A program made the translations under genes and the position numbers. A DNA stretch of 64,000 nucleotides from the NCBI RefSeq assembly GCF_000471905.2, contig NW_006499617.1, positions 1,296,697 through 1,360,696 on the forward strand, given 5' to 3'. The notes under the pieces were generated by a model that saw nothing but the letters and a program-made list of their open reading frames with translations, was not told the DNA's origin and did not search any database. The stretch is from Amborella trichopoda. Its lineage: Eukaryota; Streptophyta; Magnoliopsida; Amborellales; Amborellaceae. Shown piece after piece: positions 22,636 through 35,158 of this stretch. Position 1 is the stretch's first letter. Each line of letters opens with the position of its first letter.

Positions 22636-23067
22636 TGTAAGGGCCACAATTCATTTAAACCGGACTACTCGTGACAGTAGAGAGATTAGGAAGTCGAGAA
22701 GGACAGAAGCACACGCCCGGCGCTAAGGCGAAGGTTGGCACCATCTGGATGAAAGCTAACACCGCGCGTATGGGTGAAGCAATGGTAGCGTCACAAGCAA
22801 GAAGGGGGTATCGGAGCGATAGTGAGAGGTGTATTGTTGCGTGCGAAGGGCGTAAGAAGCATCGCCTCGTGCGTATTGCCGCCTGGGGTAACGCCGTGCA
22901 CGGTTGGTCAAGTGTGCAGCTGTCAGTGGTGTCAGCGCCGCGTCGCGCCACGTTTGTCAGCGTCGTGCCAATTTGTCAGTGCCACACCGCGCGTGTGGCG
23001 CTAGCCACAATGTTTTCCCCCAACCAACCGTGACGTCAGCCATAGTGGTTCGCACCAACCCCTATGT

Positions 23068-23075
23068 CTATAAAT
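23068..23075 (+). promoter_or_regulatory. TATA box of the solo LTR
   Basis: 'ctataaat' follows a G+C-rich upstream region and precedes a pyrimidine-rich start region. The position fits the U3/R boundary. Confidence 0.5.
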
Positions 23076-23109
23076 CTCGCCCTTCCCCCACCATCGTTTC
23101 CTTTTCAAA

Positions 23110-23110
<1 letters not shown>

Positions 23111-23141
<31 letters not shown>
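23111..23141 (+). repeat. (CT)n microsatellite
   Basis: About 15 CT units just downstream of the TATA box, within the likely transcribed leader of the LTR. Confidence 0.9.
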
Positions 23142-23143
<2 letters not shown>

Positions 23144-23719
23144 AGCACTTAGCCTGGAGTGCAACGGTTGGCTGGAGCAGGTGACCTATGCGTGAGGCTT
23201 CAAGAGTGCAGCTACCATGGAAGGAAGCAAGGGGCGAAGGGCGAACTGCGCGAGGGAGTTTAGGAGCGTTGTGACCATGTAAGTGAATTTAGTGCTATGT
23301 ATGAAAGAACGAATGAATGTAGAATGAAAGATAAATGAAGTAGAATGAATGGGAAGCATGGCCTATGAACTTTGGGAAAATCATAGAGTCATTTTCTTGC
23401 CAAACTTACAAGTTTACATGATACGATTAAGACAAAATTATGATTAAAGTTGATTTATAAAATGGTGTATAATATGGTGATGACATGTTAATGCTTGAGG
23501 GGAGGTGATTTTTCCAGCAACTATGCGAGCTTCAGCCCTGAGCTTTTTATTGACCAAACATCACCCAAATAGGCCCAAACTAGTTTTAAATGAAAGATAC
23601 ACATTTCTAGTTAAAGTTTTCTTTTTGTATCATGATGAAATGTTACATGGATCAAAAGATATGGACTAAAACGTGAGACATATCATCACTCACAGTCACT
23701 TTAAATTCCGGCGACTGTG

Positions 23720-24140
23720 ACTCCTTTTGTGCATCATCATCTGTGCATTGCCATTTATGTATGTGCATCGTCGTCTGAGCATTGCTGCTTGTGTTTGTGC
23801 ATCGCCATCTATGCCTTGCCGCTTGTGTTTGTGCATCGTCGTCTGTGCATTGCTACTTGTGTTTGCGCATCACCGTCTGTGAAAGTTGCATGTGCATTAC
23901 CGCCTGTGTTTGACCATCGCCATCTGTGAAAATTGCCTGTGTGTAACAGCACGCGCGTAGCATCGTGTGCATAGTGCCAGACATAACGTCGTGCACATAA
24001 CGCCATGCGCACAACACTGCTCATGAAATGCCGGGTATGTATTGTCGTGCATGTAGCGCAGTGCACGTAGCACGGCACACATAGCGCCATATGAGTAACA
24101 CCATGCGCATAGCGCCTTGCACAGCGCCTTGCGTGTCACT
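23720..24140 (+). repeat. LTR-internal minisatellites
   Basis: 23720-23935 repeats ~33-bp units of the type 'gtgcatcgtcgtctgtgcat' plus 'tgctgcttgtgttt'. 23940-24140 then repeats shorter ~15-bp units such as 'agcgccatgcgcata'. Open frames on both strands here reflect the repeats. Confidence 0.7.
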
Positions 24141-24462
24141 GCCGTCTGAGTGTCATGCCACAATCTTCATGTGATAAACACTAAATATCATATTGTTTTG
24201 TGAATGGTACTATGCGGCTATACTCTATGTGAAATTTGATAAGTGCCATATTGATGTGATTATTCCATGAGGAAAACTTCATGATAAGTAGCAAGAAGCC
24301 GTTGATGATATTCATGTATAAATGTTATGCTAAGATTCATGTAATGAATGCTTGGTGTCAATTGCTATATTGTTATGATGAGAATGTGATTCGTCTGCCG
24401 TGAAGTATTGAATTGGGATGAATGTATTGAATGCTCGAGCATGAGAAGAGGCCTTAATGATG

Positions 24463-24580
24463 ACCACTACGCAAGGGGCCACCCATTGGTAGTGAGTATT
24501 GTACTGTTACAATGATAAGAACATTGGCCACCATTTACTGATACTGGCCACTGCACGATGGAGCACTCATCGGTAGCAGA
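24463..24580 (+). repeat. Hairpin-forming repeats in the solo LTR
   Basis: 24463-24495 has CACTAC...GTAGTG arms. 24550-24580 has CTGC and CGATG answered by CATCG and GCAG. These correspond to the better preserved hairpins at 60583-60804 in the related LTR. Confidence 0.55.
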
Positions 24581-25850
24581 GATTGGTACACCGAAAAGGT
24601 GACACCGACACGTTCCCTAACCCTCACAATGACAGGAACTGATTAAGGGAGAAAGAAGGGTCGCTCCCTGTGACTCATGAGATTTGAGGGATGCCTTTCA
24701 AGGTAAAAGCCTATCGAACCTCCAATGCGCGTTAGGGATTGTGTGCGTGAGTTGAGGGTATTACGAAGTAGATTAACCTGCTTGTCATTACCCTCCCTCC
24801 TATGGTATGATAGAAGTACTAACCAAAGGGATTGGCTTGGCCTGATGAATAGGGCTTCTAGTGGCAGGAGTAGGTAAACTAGGGAGTGAGTGTGTGATGA
24901 ATGAATTGTGGATGTGAATTCCTTTAGCCGTAATGACTGCATGATATTGATATTAGCAATAATTGATGCATGATATTGTTCTTAATTGATGCACCGTTAC
25001 TTGGATATTATGCCAGTATTCACACTGATCAGATGACCAAATACGTAGTCATTGCACTGCCACCAATTATGATCAAATGATTTGTTTATTGCACATGAAT
25101 AGATTCATTACCAATGCATAACTTTAGATCTGCTTACAGAGCTTCAAAGCTCATTCCATTATTTTTCCCTCCCTGTAGACTGAGAGTAGCAGGTTCAGAG
25201 CTAGGAGTGCGGGCTGTAACTGAAGACCGAGGCAACCACCCTGTGAAGGACCTTTAGACCTTGTAGGTAGCTGGGCTCTCAGCCCTATTTGTATTATTTT
25301 CTTGAAACTATGTAACTATGGGCACTGGAGCCCTAAACTCTATTGCAGTACTCTTTTGGGATGAAATGTAATGTAACATCTTTTTGGTGTATGGTGTGGC
25401 CAAGTTTTAAGTTCTAGACTTGTGTAAGCTTTTACTTTCCTTGGTTTGCTTGATTAGCGAGAAAAGGCGTTGAATCTAGTCTTACTTGAGAGACAAATGT
25501 TACATTGAGATCACGAACCCGCACTCAGTCGCCCTCCGTCTGGAAGGGTTGGGTGGTCGGGGACAAGGTCGTGACATCCCGAGCTTGACCACCAAACTCA
25601 GGATACTCGAGCTTAGCAGGGTGGCGAGATCGAGTTGCTCATGCGAGTTCAGATTGGCTCACCCTAGTTGTCGAACAATGAAACTTCTCTACGATAAGAC
25701 CATGAAATGTAGGCTTCGTGCATTTTTATTTATTTTCCACATTCTAAAAACTAAGGTACCAGGAATCAACTAGGACCGGTTATTTATGGCCAAGTATAAA
25801 TACTAGCTCGTCTCCAAAGATTTTTTTTTTTCTTTTTTTTTAAGTAATGA

Positions 25851-28800
25851 TGTAAGGACCCGGACTTTCCCAAAGTGATGGTTTAGTGTGAGGCTAAGCT
25901 TGGACAGGTGAATGCGCATGGGTGGACGCGCGTTAGAGAGCACACGTGGGTAGACGAGTCCGCGAAGAGTACGAGCGGAGGTGAGCGCATAGTTAGGCAC
26001 GGGTGAACGGACATGCCGCTGGGCATGTGTGGTGTATTGTAGTCTAGGGAGCTCCTTCTCTCTCATGTTTACTCTCTCTCTCTCTCTTCATGCATGAGTG
26101 CCAAGTGGCACATGCATGCTTCCACCCACCATCATGATGTCTCCCATGCTTGCTCCCCTCTCTCTCCTCATGCATGCCCACTAGTGTGCCATGTGGTAAT
26201 TGCATGCTGCCCCCATCCATGCTTATCTATTCACCCCACCACTCATGAAATGGGGTTTCTATCTCTCACCCACGCCCACCTTCTCCTTCCTTAGTCATTT
26301 GACCTCTCCAAGCCTTAGTCCCTTAAGCTTGGACCCTAACCATTGAAGCTTGGTAGCCAAGTTGAGGCTAGTGGAGCATTGTGGGATTTAGATTGGAGTC
26401 TGTAAGTGGATCTTGTTTCCATGTCTTCATACTTATGTTAATGCATGTTTCCTTACCTAATCAAATGATGAAACTCAAGTATGAATATGGATGTAAATGT
26501 GAGTGAGGGTGCATACTACTGAACTTCCTGTAACACGGTTCTGATTTCAAGAAATGTGGTATCTGTTTGAGGGATCATTTGAGTATCTTAAATATCTCAC
26601 TAGATCATGAAATTTGGTGGAAAATTATCCCATTGAATCTATTTTATCATGGAAAAGACCCCTTATTAATATCTCATTTCATTTGGGAGTTATTAACCAT
26701 TTACTGAAGCATGCCAAATTTATGAAATAAAATTCTAACGATTTAACATGTTTTTGGTGGAGCTTTTCACTGACCAAAACATATTAGATTGAGGTCAAAC
26801 TACTTATAAATGATAGATAGATGAATCTATTTTAAAATCATGATGAAAGACCTCGTGGATTGAAATTTATAACTGTTTTTCTGAGAATGTCACACTGGAT
26901 TTTTTGTTGTGAAAACAAGAACTTCAATTAAGAACATCAAATAGTTTGACAAACTTTAGACCAATATTTGGGGTTATCCCTTTTACGACAGTTGGATTTT
27001 CATGAGCCTGGATTGTCATAAAAGTAGTCTCAGGTCCAAATGATTTTTGAACCTCATGATATGCCTTTAAAACTGGACTGTGTTCATATTGAGAAACCAG
27101 AAATATGATGTTGTGATGTCTGTTGAGCTAATAAGCATGATGACATAATCCTATACATAGTATGCCTTGGACATGTTGATGTTTCATGTGAGTATACTTA
27201 TAACATGCTCTGGTTATGATATGTGAGTGTGGAAGTCTACTGCTAATGAGAAATGTATGCATAATAATGAGACATGCTCCGTTATGAAATGAATGCATGA
27301 TAATGAGACATGCTCTGTTATGAAATGAATGCTTGCCCTGTTATGGAATGATTGCATTATAATGAGACATCCTCTGCTATGAAATGAATGCATGCTCTGC
27401 TATGAAATGAATACATACCCTGTTATGAAATGAATGCATGATAATAAGACATGCTTATGAAATGATGAATGTGCATGGTTGTAATAAGACATGCTTATGA
27501 AATGATGAATGTGCATGGTTGTAATAAGACATGCCCCTAATATGATATGTGTGCATGGTGGTAATAAGACATACTTATGGTATGATATGCGCACATGACA
27601 ACATATTGCTGATGTGATATGTGTGCATGGTAACATGCTACTGATGTGTTATGTATTGCATAGCTTGACTTTGTGATTTATTGGCATGCTTTGAGCGTAT
27701 TGCATGACCATAATTGACACCAGTGAGGTACATATTTTTAGCGTATTGCATGGCCAGACTTTGTGATTTGTTGGCATGCTTTGAGCATCTTGCATAACCA
27801 TAATTGACACCAATGATGTGCATGCTTTGAGCGTATTGCATAGGCTGAATTTGTGATTTCTTGGCATTCTTTGAGCGTTTTGCATAGCCTGAATTTGTGA
27901 TTTCTTGGCATTCTTTGAGCGTATTGCATGTCCATAATTGACTCATGCTTTGAGCGTATTGCATGGCCTGACTTTGTGATTTCTTAGCATGCTTTGAGCG
28001 CATTGTATGACCATAGTTAACACTAGTGAGGTGCATGCTTTGAGCGTATTGCATGGTCTGACCTCCCTGACTCCCCATGATAGGACAGGAGTAGGGGCAC
28101 GAGATGTTTGAGTGGTCTCTCCCCCATTCATAGTGTTGGCCCCCCTGACGATGCAAACTCCTAGCCAAGTGAGCATAGGAAGTGAGTTAGCTAGTATTTG
28201 TTGATCTTGATTATGCATGTCTAATTATGTTGATTTGTTAAGATGTACATGCTTGAATAATTTGATTAATCTCTGGCCCATATCATATTTGATTAATCTG
28301 ATCTGTCATTGCTCCACCATGAAAAGAATCATGCACGACACATTGTTGTATATGATTCTTGACACATGGCTTCATGTTTTGTAAGACTTACATAACACCC
28401 TGAGTATTGTTCTGAGATAATATGCATGGGTAGGAAATCATGGAACCTTGATCTACGTACTGGGCTTTATAACTCTCTCGTTTTAACTTTTATCTATGTA
28501 GAGTGATAGCCACCAGATTTTTAGAAGGGTGATCAGGTGACCATAGTTGGAGCCTCGTACTCCCTTTCTATGGAAGCTTCTTGTTACTAGTATGTTTTTA
28601 GTTGGCAGTTGGAATTATGGTCCACTTTATTTTAGAACTATATCTTATTGATTTAGGCCTTTTGTGCCTTGGACTCTTTGTAATATTTTGGAGCAATTTA
28701 ATGTAGTTTGGGACTTGTTTTCCCAGCATGTGCTTTGTGTTTTGATTTCTTTTGTAGTTGACTTTGATCATTCTCTATGAAAGTGTTGAGCGCACTACAC

Positions 28801-28910
28801 CTGAGTAGCTATCACTACTTATAGTCGCGACCCGATGCTCTATTGTCCTCACAGCGAGCCCGGGTTAGCCCTTTGTGGGCCTGGCAAGGACGGTAGGGGG
28901 CGGTATTTTA
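25851..28910 (+). repeat. 5' LTR (3060 bp)
   Basis: Starts TGTAAGGACC. It is colinear with 30414-33436 with many substitutions and small indels, so the insertion is not recent. The last ~12 bases ('gcggtatttta') differ from the 3' LTR end (GGCTGTGACA). Confidence 0.9.
27657..28075 (+). repeat. Alternating 46/44-bp tandem repeat in the 5' LTR
   Basis: Repeats of 'gcatgctttgagcgtattgc' alternate between a 'gaccataattgacacca' arm and a 'ggcctgactttgtgattt' arm, giving a ~90-bp dimer. The preceding 27235-27650 holds another repeat family built on 'atgaaatgaatgcatg' and 'aataagacatgcttatg'. Confidence 0.8.
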
Positions 28911-28922
28911 TGGTATCAGAGT
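28911..28922 (+). promoter_or_regulatory. Primer-binding site, initiator-Met tRNA type
   Basis: 'tggtatcagagt' directly after the LTR, one base from the canonical site. Confidence 0.85.
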
Positions 28923-29023
28923 AGCCTGGATAGGATTCTTGGCCTAGAGAGTCATAGATTGATCTTTAGGGTGGTTTGGATAGGCTAGTAACTAGTGTCT
29001 GGGTGTTCTTGTTTTAGGTCGAG

Positions 29024-30360
29024 AAGCCTAGGGCTCGTGCCAACAATTCAAGTGCAAGTAATGGGAACACCGAGGCCTTCGGAGAATTCTTTAGGACACT
29101 AGGGACCATGACTCTAGTCACGAAGGATTGTATGCTGGCCCCTACTGCCCCTGGCCCAAGGCATAATGATAGTTGCCCCATAGAGAATTTTAACGGGTTC
29201 GGGCCACCGGCCTTCACGAGGCATGGCGGAGTAGAGAGGGCCGAGAGGTGGCTGATGCAAGTTGAGAAGACCTTTGGGGTCTTACAGTGCTCAGATGAGC
29301 AGAAGTTAGGGTTGGGTACCTTCATGCTAGAAGAGGACACCGAACATTGGTAGCATTCAGTCCAGCAGGCTTGGGAAGAAGTACAGATGGTACCTACTTG
29401 GGAGAAATTCCTAGGTGCCTTTAATTAAAAGTATTTCTCTAACTCGGTGGAGGAAAGGAAGTAGGTCAAGTTCATAGAATTGCAACAAGGGAGGCTGACC
29501 GTTGATCAGTATGCGGCTAAGTTCTTAGATTTATCTGGATATGCACCGCACATTATCAACACGGAGGCAAGTAAGGCAAGCAAGTTTGAGAGGGGCTTGC
29601 TACCTGATATCCGAGGAAGAGTTATGTTTGCCAATCTTAATGCTTTCTCTGAATTGTTGGACTTGGCTAGGAAGATAGAAAGGGATTGCGATAATTACAT
29701 GGCTAAGGAAGGAGAAGCAAAAGGCAAGGCCTCTGCCTTCAAGAGGTTTTCAAGAAAAAGGAAATAGGGGAATGGTAAGACCTAAAATACCTTCCAGGGC
29801 GATGTTAAGCAAAACCAGCCAGTTCATTGTGCCGCCTATGGGAAGCATCGTCATGTGGCTTCCGAGTGCTGGCTGAAGACAAAGGCATGCTTCAAGTATT
29901 GCAAGTCAGACCACCTGTTTAGAAACTGCCCGATGATGAGGAACAAGTCTAAGCCAAAGACTCAAGGTCGGGTCTTTGTACTTAATGGGGAGGAAGCTAA
30001 GGCCTCAACTTCGGTGATTAGAGGTATGCTTTTGATTTGTGGTGTAGAAGCTAGAATTTTGTTTGATCCTAATTCTTCTCACTCTTTTATAACACCACAC
30101 TTTGCATGTCACTTGAGCATTGAGTATGCACTTCTTGATATTATTTTAGTAGTGAGCACAAATATTAGGGAAATCTCTAATGACTGACACAGAGTTTAGG
30201 TGCTATGGGATACGGTTGGGAGGTACAGTCCTGCCTATAGATTTGATTCTCAAGGATGTTTACGATTTCGGCGCCTTCTTGGGCATGAATTGGTTGCATG
30301 CTCATCATGCCTCCGTAGATTGTTTTGAGAAGAGTGTCCCTTTCAGACCCCCCATTTAAT
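29024..30360 (+). pseudogene. gag: Gypsy gag with degraded protease, start codon lost
   Basis: By alignment with the related gag at 61909, the start is here but reads AAG instead of ATG. The capsid region shows 'WLMQVEKTFGVL', a stop after 'HW' at 29351, then 'RLTVDQYAAKFLDLSGYAPH' and 'KFERGLLPDIRGRV' (29480-29766). After stops, one degraded knuckle ('CAAYGKHRHVASEC') precedes another with irregular spacing ('CFKYCKSDHLFRNC'). The protease triad expected as D-S/T-G reads D-P-N at 30065-30073. Sequence ends with 'LGMNWLHAHHASVDCFEK' near 30270-30330, and the rest of pol is deleted. Confidence 0.85.
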
Positions 30361-30371
30361 TAATAATCAAG

Positions 30372-30413
30372 TATGCGATTTAGAGGACTAAATCTTTTGT
30401 AAGGGGGGGATGA
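30372..30413 (+). promoter_or_regulatory. 3' untranslated tail with polypurine tract
   Basis: 'tttagaggactaaatctttt' then 'aagggggggatga' immediately before the 3' LTR. The same block is in the minimal LTR array (about 51991-52020 and 53803-53832), showing they belong to one broad lineage. Confidence 0.8.
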
Positions 30414-33400
30414 TGTAAGGACCTGGACTTTCCTGAAGTGATGGTTAAGTGCACAACAAAGCACGGGCAGGCGAATGCATGCGAGTGGATGCGCGTTAGA
30501 GCGCACGCATGGGTAGACGAGTCCGCAAAGAGCACAGGCAGAGGTGAGCGCGCAGTTAGGCGCGTGTGTACCGACGCGCTGCTGGGCGTGGGTGGTGCAT
30601 GGTAGTCTAGGGAGTTCCTTCTCTCTAATGTTTACTCTCTCTCTCTCTTCATGAATGAGTGCCAAGTGGCACATGCATGCTTCCAGCCACCATCATGATG
30701 TCTGCCCTGCTTGCTCTTCTCTCTCTCCTCATGCATGCCCACTAGTGTGCTATGTGGCAATTCCATGTTGCCCCCATCCATGCTTCCCCACCACTCATGA
30801 AATGGGGTTTCTATCTCTCACGCACGTTCACCTTCTCCTCCCTTAGTCATTCGACCTCTCCAAGCCTTAGTCCCTTCCCTAACCATTGGAACTTGACATC
30901 CAAGGTGGGGCTGGTAGAGCACTATGGAATTTCGATTGGAGTAGGTAAGTGGATTTGAGTTCTATGTATTCATGCTTATGTTAATGCATGTCTCCTTACA
31001 TAATCAAAGTATGAAACTCAAGTATGAATATGGATGTAAATGTGAGTGAGGGTCCATACTACTGAACTTCCAGTAAATGTGTTTTGATTTCAAGAAATGT
31101 GGCATCTGTTTGAGAGATCATTTCAGTATCTTAAATATCTCATTAGATTATGAAATTTCATGGGAAATTAGCCCATTGAATCTATTTTATCATGAAAAAT
31201 ACCCCATGTTAAAATCTCATTTCATTTGGGAGTTATCAACCATTTACTGAAGCATACCAGATTAATGAAATAAAATTTCAAGGATTTAACATGTTTTTGT
31301 ATGGATCTTTTCACTGACCAAAATATATTAGAATGAGGTCAAACTACTTCTAAATGAAAGATATATGAATCTATTTTGAAAATATTCTTGGAATCATGAT
31401 GAAACTCCATGTGGTTTGAAGTTTATGACTATTTTTCTATAAAAATGTCACCCGAGATTTTCTGTTGTGAAAACAGGAACTTTATCTAAGAACGTCAAAC
31501 AATTTGACAAACTTTAGACCAATATTTGGGGTTACCCCTTTTATGAAAGTTGTGTTTTCATGAATCTGGATTGTCATAAAAGTGGTCTCAGGTCCAAATG
31601 ATTTTTGAACCTCATGATATGCCTTTAAAAGTAGATTGTGTTCATATTGAAAAACCAGAAATGTGATGTTGTGATGTCTTTTGAGTGAATAAGCATGATG
31701 ATATGATCATATGCATAGTATGCCTTAGACATGTTGATGTTTCATGTGAGTATACGTATAACATGATCTTGTTATGATATGTGAATGTGGAAAACTGCTG
31801 CTAATGAGAAATGTATGCATGATAATGAGACATGTTCTGTTATGAAATGAATGCACGATAATGAGACATGCTCTGTTATGAAATGAATGCACCGCCTGTT
31901 ATAGAATGAATGCATGATAATGAGACATTCTCTGTTATAAAATGAATGCATCCTCTGTTATGAAATGAATGCATGCCCTATTATGAAATGAATGTATGAT
32001 AATAAGACATGCTTATGAAATGATGAACGTGCATGGTTGTAATAAGACATGCTTATGAAATGATGAATGTGCATGGTTGTAATAAGACATGCCCCTACAA
32101 TAATATATATGCATGGTGGTAATAAAACATGCTTATGATATGATATGTGTACATGGAAACATACTGCTGATATGATATGTGTGCATGGTAACATGCTATT
32201 AATGAGATATGTATTGCATGGCTTGACTTTGTGATTTATCAGCATGCTTTGAGCGTATTGCATTACCATAATTGACACCAGTGAGGTGCATGCTTTGAAC
32301 GTATTGCATGGCCTAGCTTTGTGATTTATTGTCATGCTTTGAGCATATTGCATGACCATAATTGACACCAGTGAGGTGCATGCTTTGAGCATATTGCATG
32401 GCCTGACTTTGTGATTTCTTGGCATGCTTTGAGCATATTACATGACCATAATTGACACTAGTGAGGTGCATGCTTTGAGCATATTGCATGGCCTGACTTT
32501 GTGATTGTTTGATATGCTTTGAGCGTATTGCATGACCATAATTGACACCAGTGAAGTGCATTCTTTGAGTGTATTGCATGGCCTAACCTCCCCGACTCTC
32601 CATGATAAGACGAGAGTAGGGGCATGAGATGTTTGGGTGGTTGCTCCCCCATTCATAGTGATTGGCCCACCTGATGGTGCAAACTCCTTGCCAAGTGGGC
32701 GTAGGGAGTGAGTTAGCTAGTATTTGATGATCTTGATTATGCATGCATAATTATGTTGATACGTGAAGATGTTCATGCTTGAATGATTTGATTGATCTCT
32801 GATCCATATCACATTTGATTAATCGGATCTATCATTGGTCCACCATGAAAAGAATCATGTACGATACATTGTTGTATATGATTCTAGACACATGGCTTCA
32901 TGTTTTGTAAGACTTGCATAACACCCTGAGTATTACTATGAGATAATATGCGTAGGCAGGAAATCATGGCACCTTGATATGCTTACTGGGCTTTACAACT
33001 CACTCTTTTAACTTTTACCTGCGTAAAGTGATAGCCGTCGAGTCTTTAGAAGGGCGATCTAGTGACCGCAGTTGGAACCCCGTACTCCTTTCTTATGGAA
33101 GCTTGTTGTTACTTGTATCTTTTAGTTGATAGTTGGCATTATGGTCCACTTTGTTTTAGAACTATGTCTTGTTGATTTAGGCCTTTGTGCTTGGATTCTT
33201 TTGTAATATTCTCGAGCTATATAATGTAGTTTGAGACTTGTTTGCCCAGCTTGTGCTTTATGTTTTGTTTTGTTTTGTAGTTGGCTTTGATCCTTCTTTA
33301 TGAAAGCGTTGAGCGCACTACACCTGAGTGGCTATCGTTATCTGTGGTCGCGACCCCATGCCCTATTGTCCTCACGGCGGACTCGGGTTAGCCCTCTGTA

Positions 33401-33436
33401 GGCCCGACAAGGACGGTAGGGGCCAGGGCTGTGACA
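30414..33436 (+). repeat. 3' LTR (3023 bp)
   Basis: Starts TGTAAGGACC and ends GGGCTGTGACA. It aligns with the 5' LTR over its length, including both tandem-repeat blocks. Confidence 0.9.
32215..32595 (+). repeat. 46/44-bp alternating tandem repeat in the 3' LTR
   Basis: The core 'gcatgctttgagc' or a variant begins at 32242, 32288, 32332, 32378, 32422, 32468, 32512 and 32558, so spacing alternates strictly 46, 44. This is more regular than in the 5' LTR. Confidence 0.85.
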
Positions 33437-33441
33437 AATGA

Positions 33442-34893
33442 TTTTGTTGGACCTTGACACACTTGCTAGCATGGATCCCAACAAATCACTATTGAATTTT
33501 TATTCAAATCTCAAAGTGGGATTTGATTCTTTTTGAAAGTACTTTTTTTAGTAACTCCCTCTCTCTCTCTCCCCTATGAGTATGTTGATTCCTTCCAAGA
33601 GTGGGTATTGAAGATCAAGAATCATAATTGGCTCAAGATTTCTTCAGTTAACAAATCAAAACCAGGTATGTTGATTCCTTCCACTATTTTTTTGAAAAAA
33701 TCCAATTTTTTGTTTGAATCCCCCTGATTTTTACAATGCTGACTATAAATGGGTTGTGGATTTTTCTATTTTTGAATTTTTAGGTTGTAGATTTCATGAG
33801 CTCATTTTAAAAAAAAAAATGATTTTTTTTTAATTATCCCTATAGGAAATCAATCCCTTTTGGGTAAAAAATAAATTTTTATTTCTTTTTAAGGTAGAAA
33901 ACCCTAGTCATGATTTTTATGATGTGTACACGAGAAAAGGGTTATAACGAGTGAGCTGTGGTTTCTTCTTTTCCCTTTTTTTTATGTTGAGAATTTTGTG
34001 AGCTTCGTTGTCAAAAAATTTTAAATTTTTTTTGTATGAACCCTATATCAAGATATCTGTAATTTTTTTCTCAAAAAAAAAAAAAGATATCTGTGATTTT
34101 GTCAAAATATATCTATGTTTTTTTATTTGAGCTCTAAAACCTTGAACCTGGTTTTTGGAGTGGGGACTCTTAAAATTGGATTATAAAGATTGGGTTCAGT
34201 TTTTTTTTTTTTTGGTGATTTTTCTGGTTATGGTTTTGATGAGCTTGTCAAAAAATGAAAATGAAATTTCCCTCTCCCGGAATTGTTGAAGATAAATATG
34301 AATTTTGGGTATCCACTATGTCATCATAATGTCGTATTTCCAATAAAAGATAAAACCTTTCTTACACGAGTTCTATAAAGAAGTTGAATGCTGAATTTTG
34401 GGTAAATTAGATGTTTATAAGGTGAAAGAGTGCCCTTTAGCCTTTCAACTTAAGCATTGAGAAGCCAATAGTTTGGCAGAGGTGTTAGTGTGGCAAGGAA
34501 AACTTGAGTTCCTGGACCTCAATCCTGGTGGGCATTAATGGTTCAATATATATTTACTAGTTTTCTCCTTGCAAGACCTCCATTGGTTAAAATAAAGGTG
34601 ATTTTAATGTGGGAATTCTGACCTAAAAATTGATTTGCAAACCATTGAGTAAATGATTCATAAAATTTTGAAGAAAATTTCATTTAAATCTTGTATGTTA
34701 TGATTTAGGACCTTTGTATGTTCTGAAAAGTATAACACATGATAAGTCTTTTGAACTATATGTATTTTTCTGATTGAATTGATCGAGTTTGCCAATTGCC
34801 TCTGAAATCTAAGTATTTCTATTATACTTTACTATGTCATTCTCATTCCATGCTACTGATCCAGAAAGAGACACCAAAAAGCTATAAGATTTT
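33442..34893. other. AT-rich intergenic DNA
   Basis: Poly-A/T tracts are frequent. 'atgttgattccttcca' occurs twice, near 33582 and 33667. No convincing coding frame, RNA gene or element end was found. Confidence 0.4.
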
Positions 34894-35158
34894 TGAAAGT
34901 TGGACAAGGTGATCTAGCACGGTGTATATAAATTTTAATTTCGCCTTTTCTTTTAGTTGCCAACGACTAGATCACTCACAATGGTCTAAGTACACCAAAA
35001 GATCACATTGAAATAAGTAAATAAACAATAAAAAAAGTCTCACTTGCTACCACTAAATCCAATTATTTTATTCAATAAATAAAGCTTGACACATTGCTTT
35101 ATGGGAATAAGAAAAACACAAAAAGAAATAAATCAAACCACGAAGCCGGAGATTACCT

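Larger units (their letters stand above)
22636..25576 (+). repeat. Solo LTR of a long-LTR Ty3/gypsy family (2941 bp)
   Basis: Starts TGTAAGGGCC and ends GTCGTGACA. It is flanked by TCCTG (22631-22635) and TCCCG (25577-25581), a probable 5-bp TSD with one change. It shares a colinear block with the gypsy LTR at 58894-61794, for example 'gagggtattacgaagtagat' and 'cttgtcattaccctccctcc'. No primer site, polypurine tract or coding sequence adjoins it, so the element was reduced by LTR-LTR recombination. Confidence 0.75.
25851..33436 (+). mobile_element. Ty3/gypsy element with ~3-kb LTRs and only gag/protease (7.6 kb)
   Basis: LTRs at 25851-28910 and 30414-33436 enclose just 1.5 kb. The element is flanked by the exact 5-bp TSD AATGA (25846-25850, 33437-33441). 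The internal region has a primer site, gag, a protease remnant and a polypurine tract, with no RT, RNase H or integrase. Gag type and long LTRs resemble Tekay/Del chromoviruses. The structure matches gag-only non-autonomous elements (TR-GAG-like). Confidence 0.9.

Noticed and set aside
22655..23152. Overlapping frames on both strands in G+C-rich DNA
   Set aside because: This is the upstream part of a solo LTR, where low stop density follows from base composition.
23717..24163. Cys/His-rich frames resembling zinc-finger repeats
   Set aside because: Produced by 33-bp and 15-bp minisatellite units; frames exist on both strands.
27638..28218. Minus-strand frame of 176 codons with repeated 'MQYAQSM' words
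   Set aside because: It is a translation of the 46/44-bp LTR repeat and its counterpart in the other LTR is broken differently.
34430..34560. tRNA-derived SINE, suggested by 'gacctcaatcctggtgggc'
   Set aside because: Only a weak B-box-like match, no A box at the right distance and no tail or TSD.
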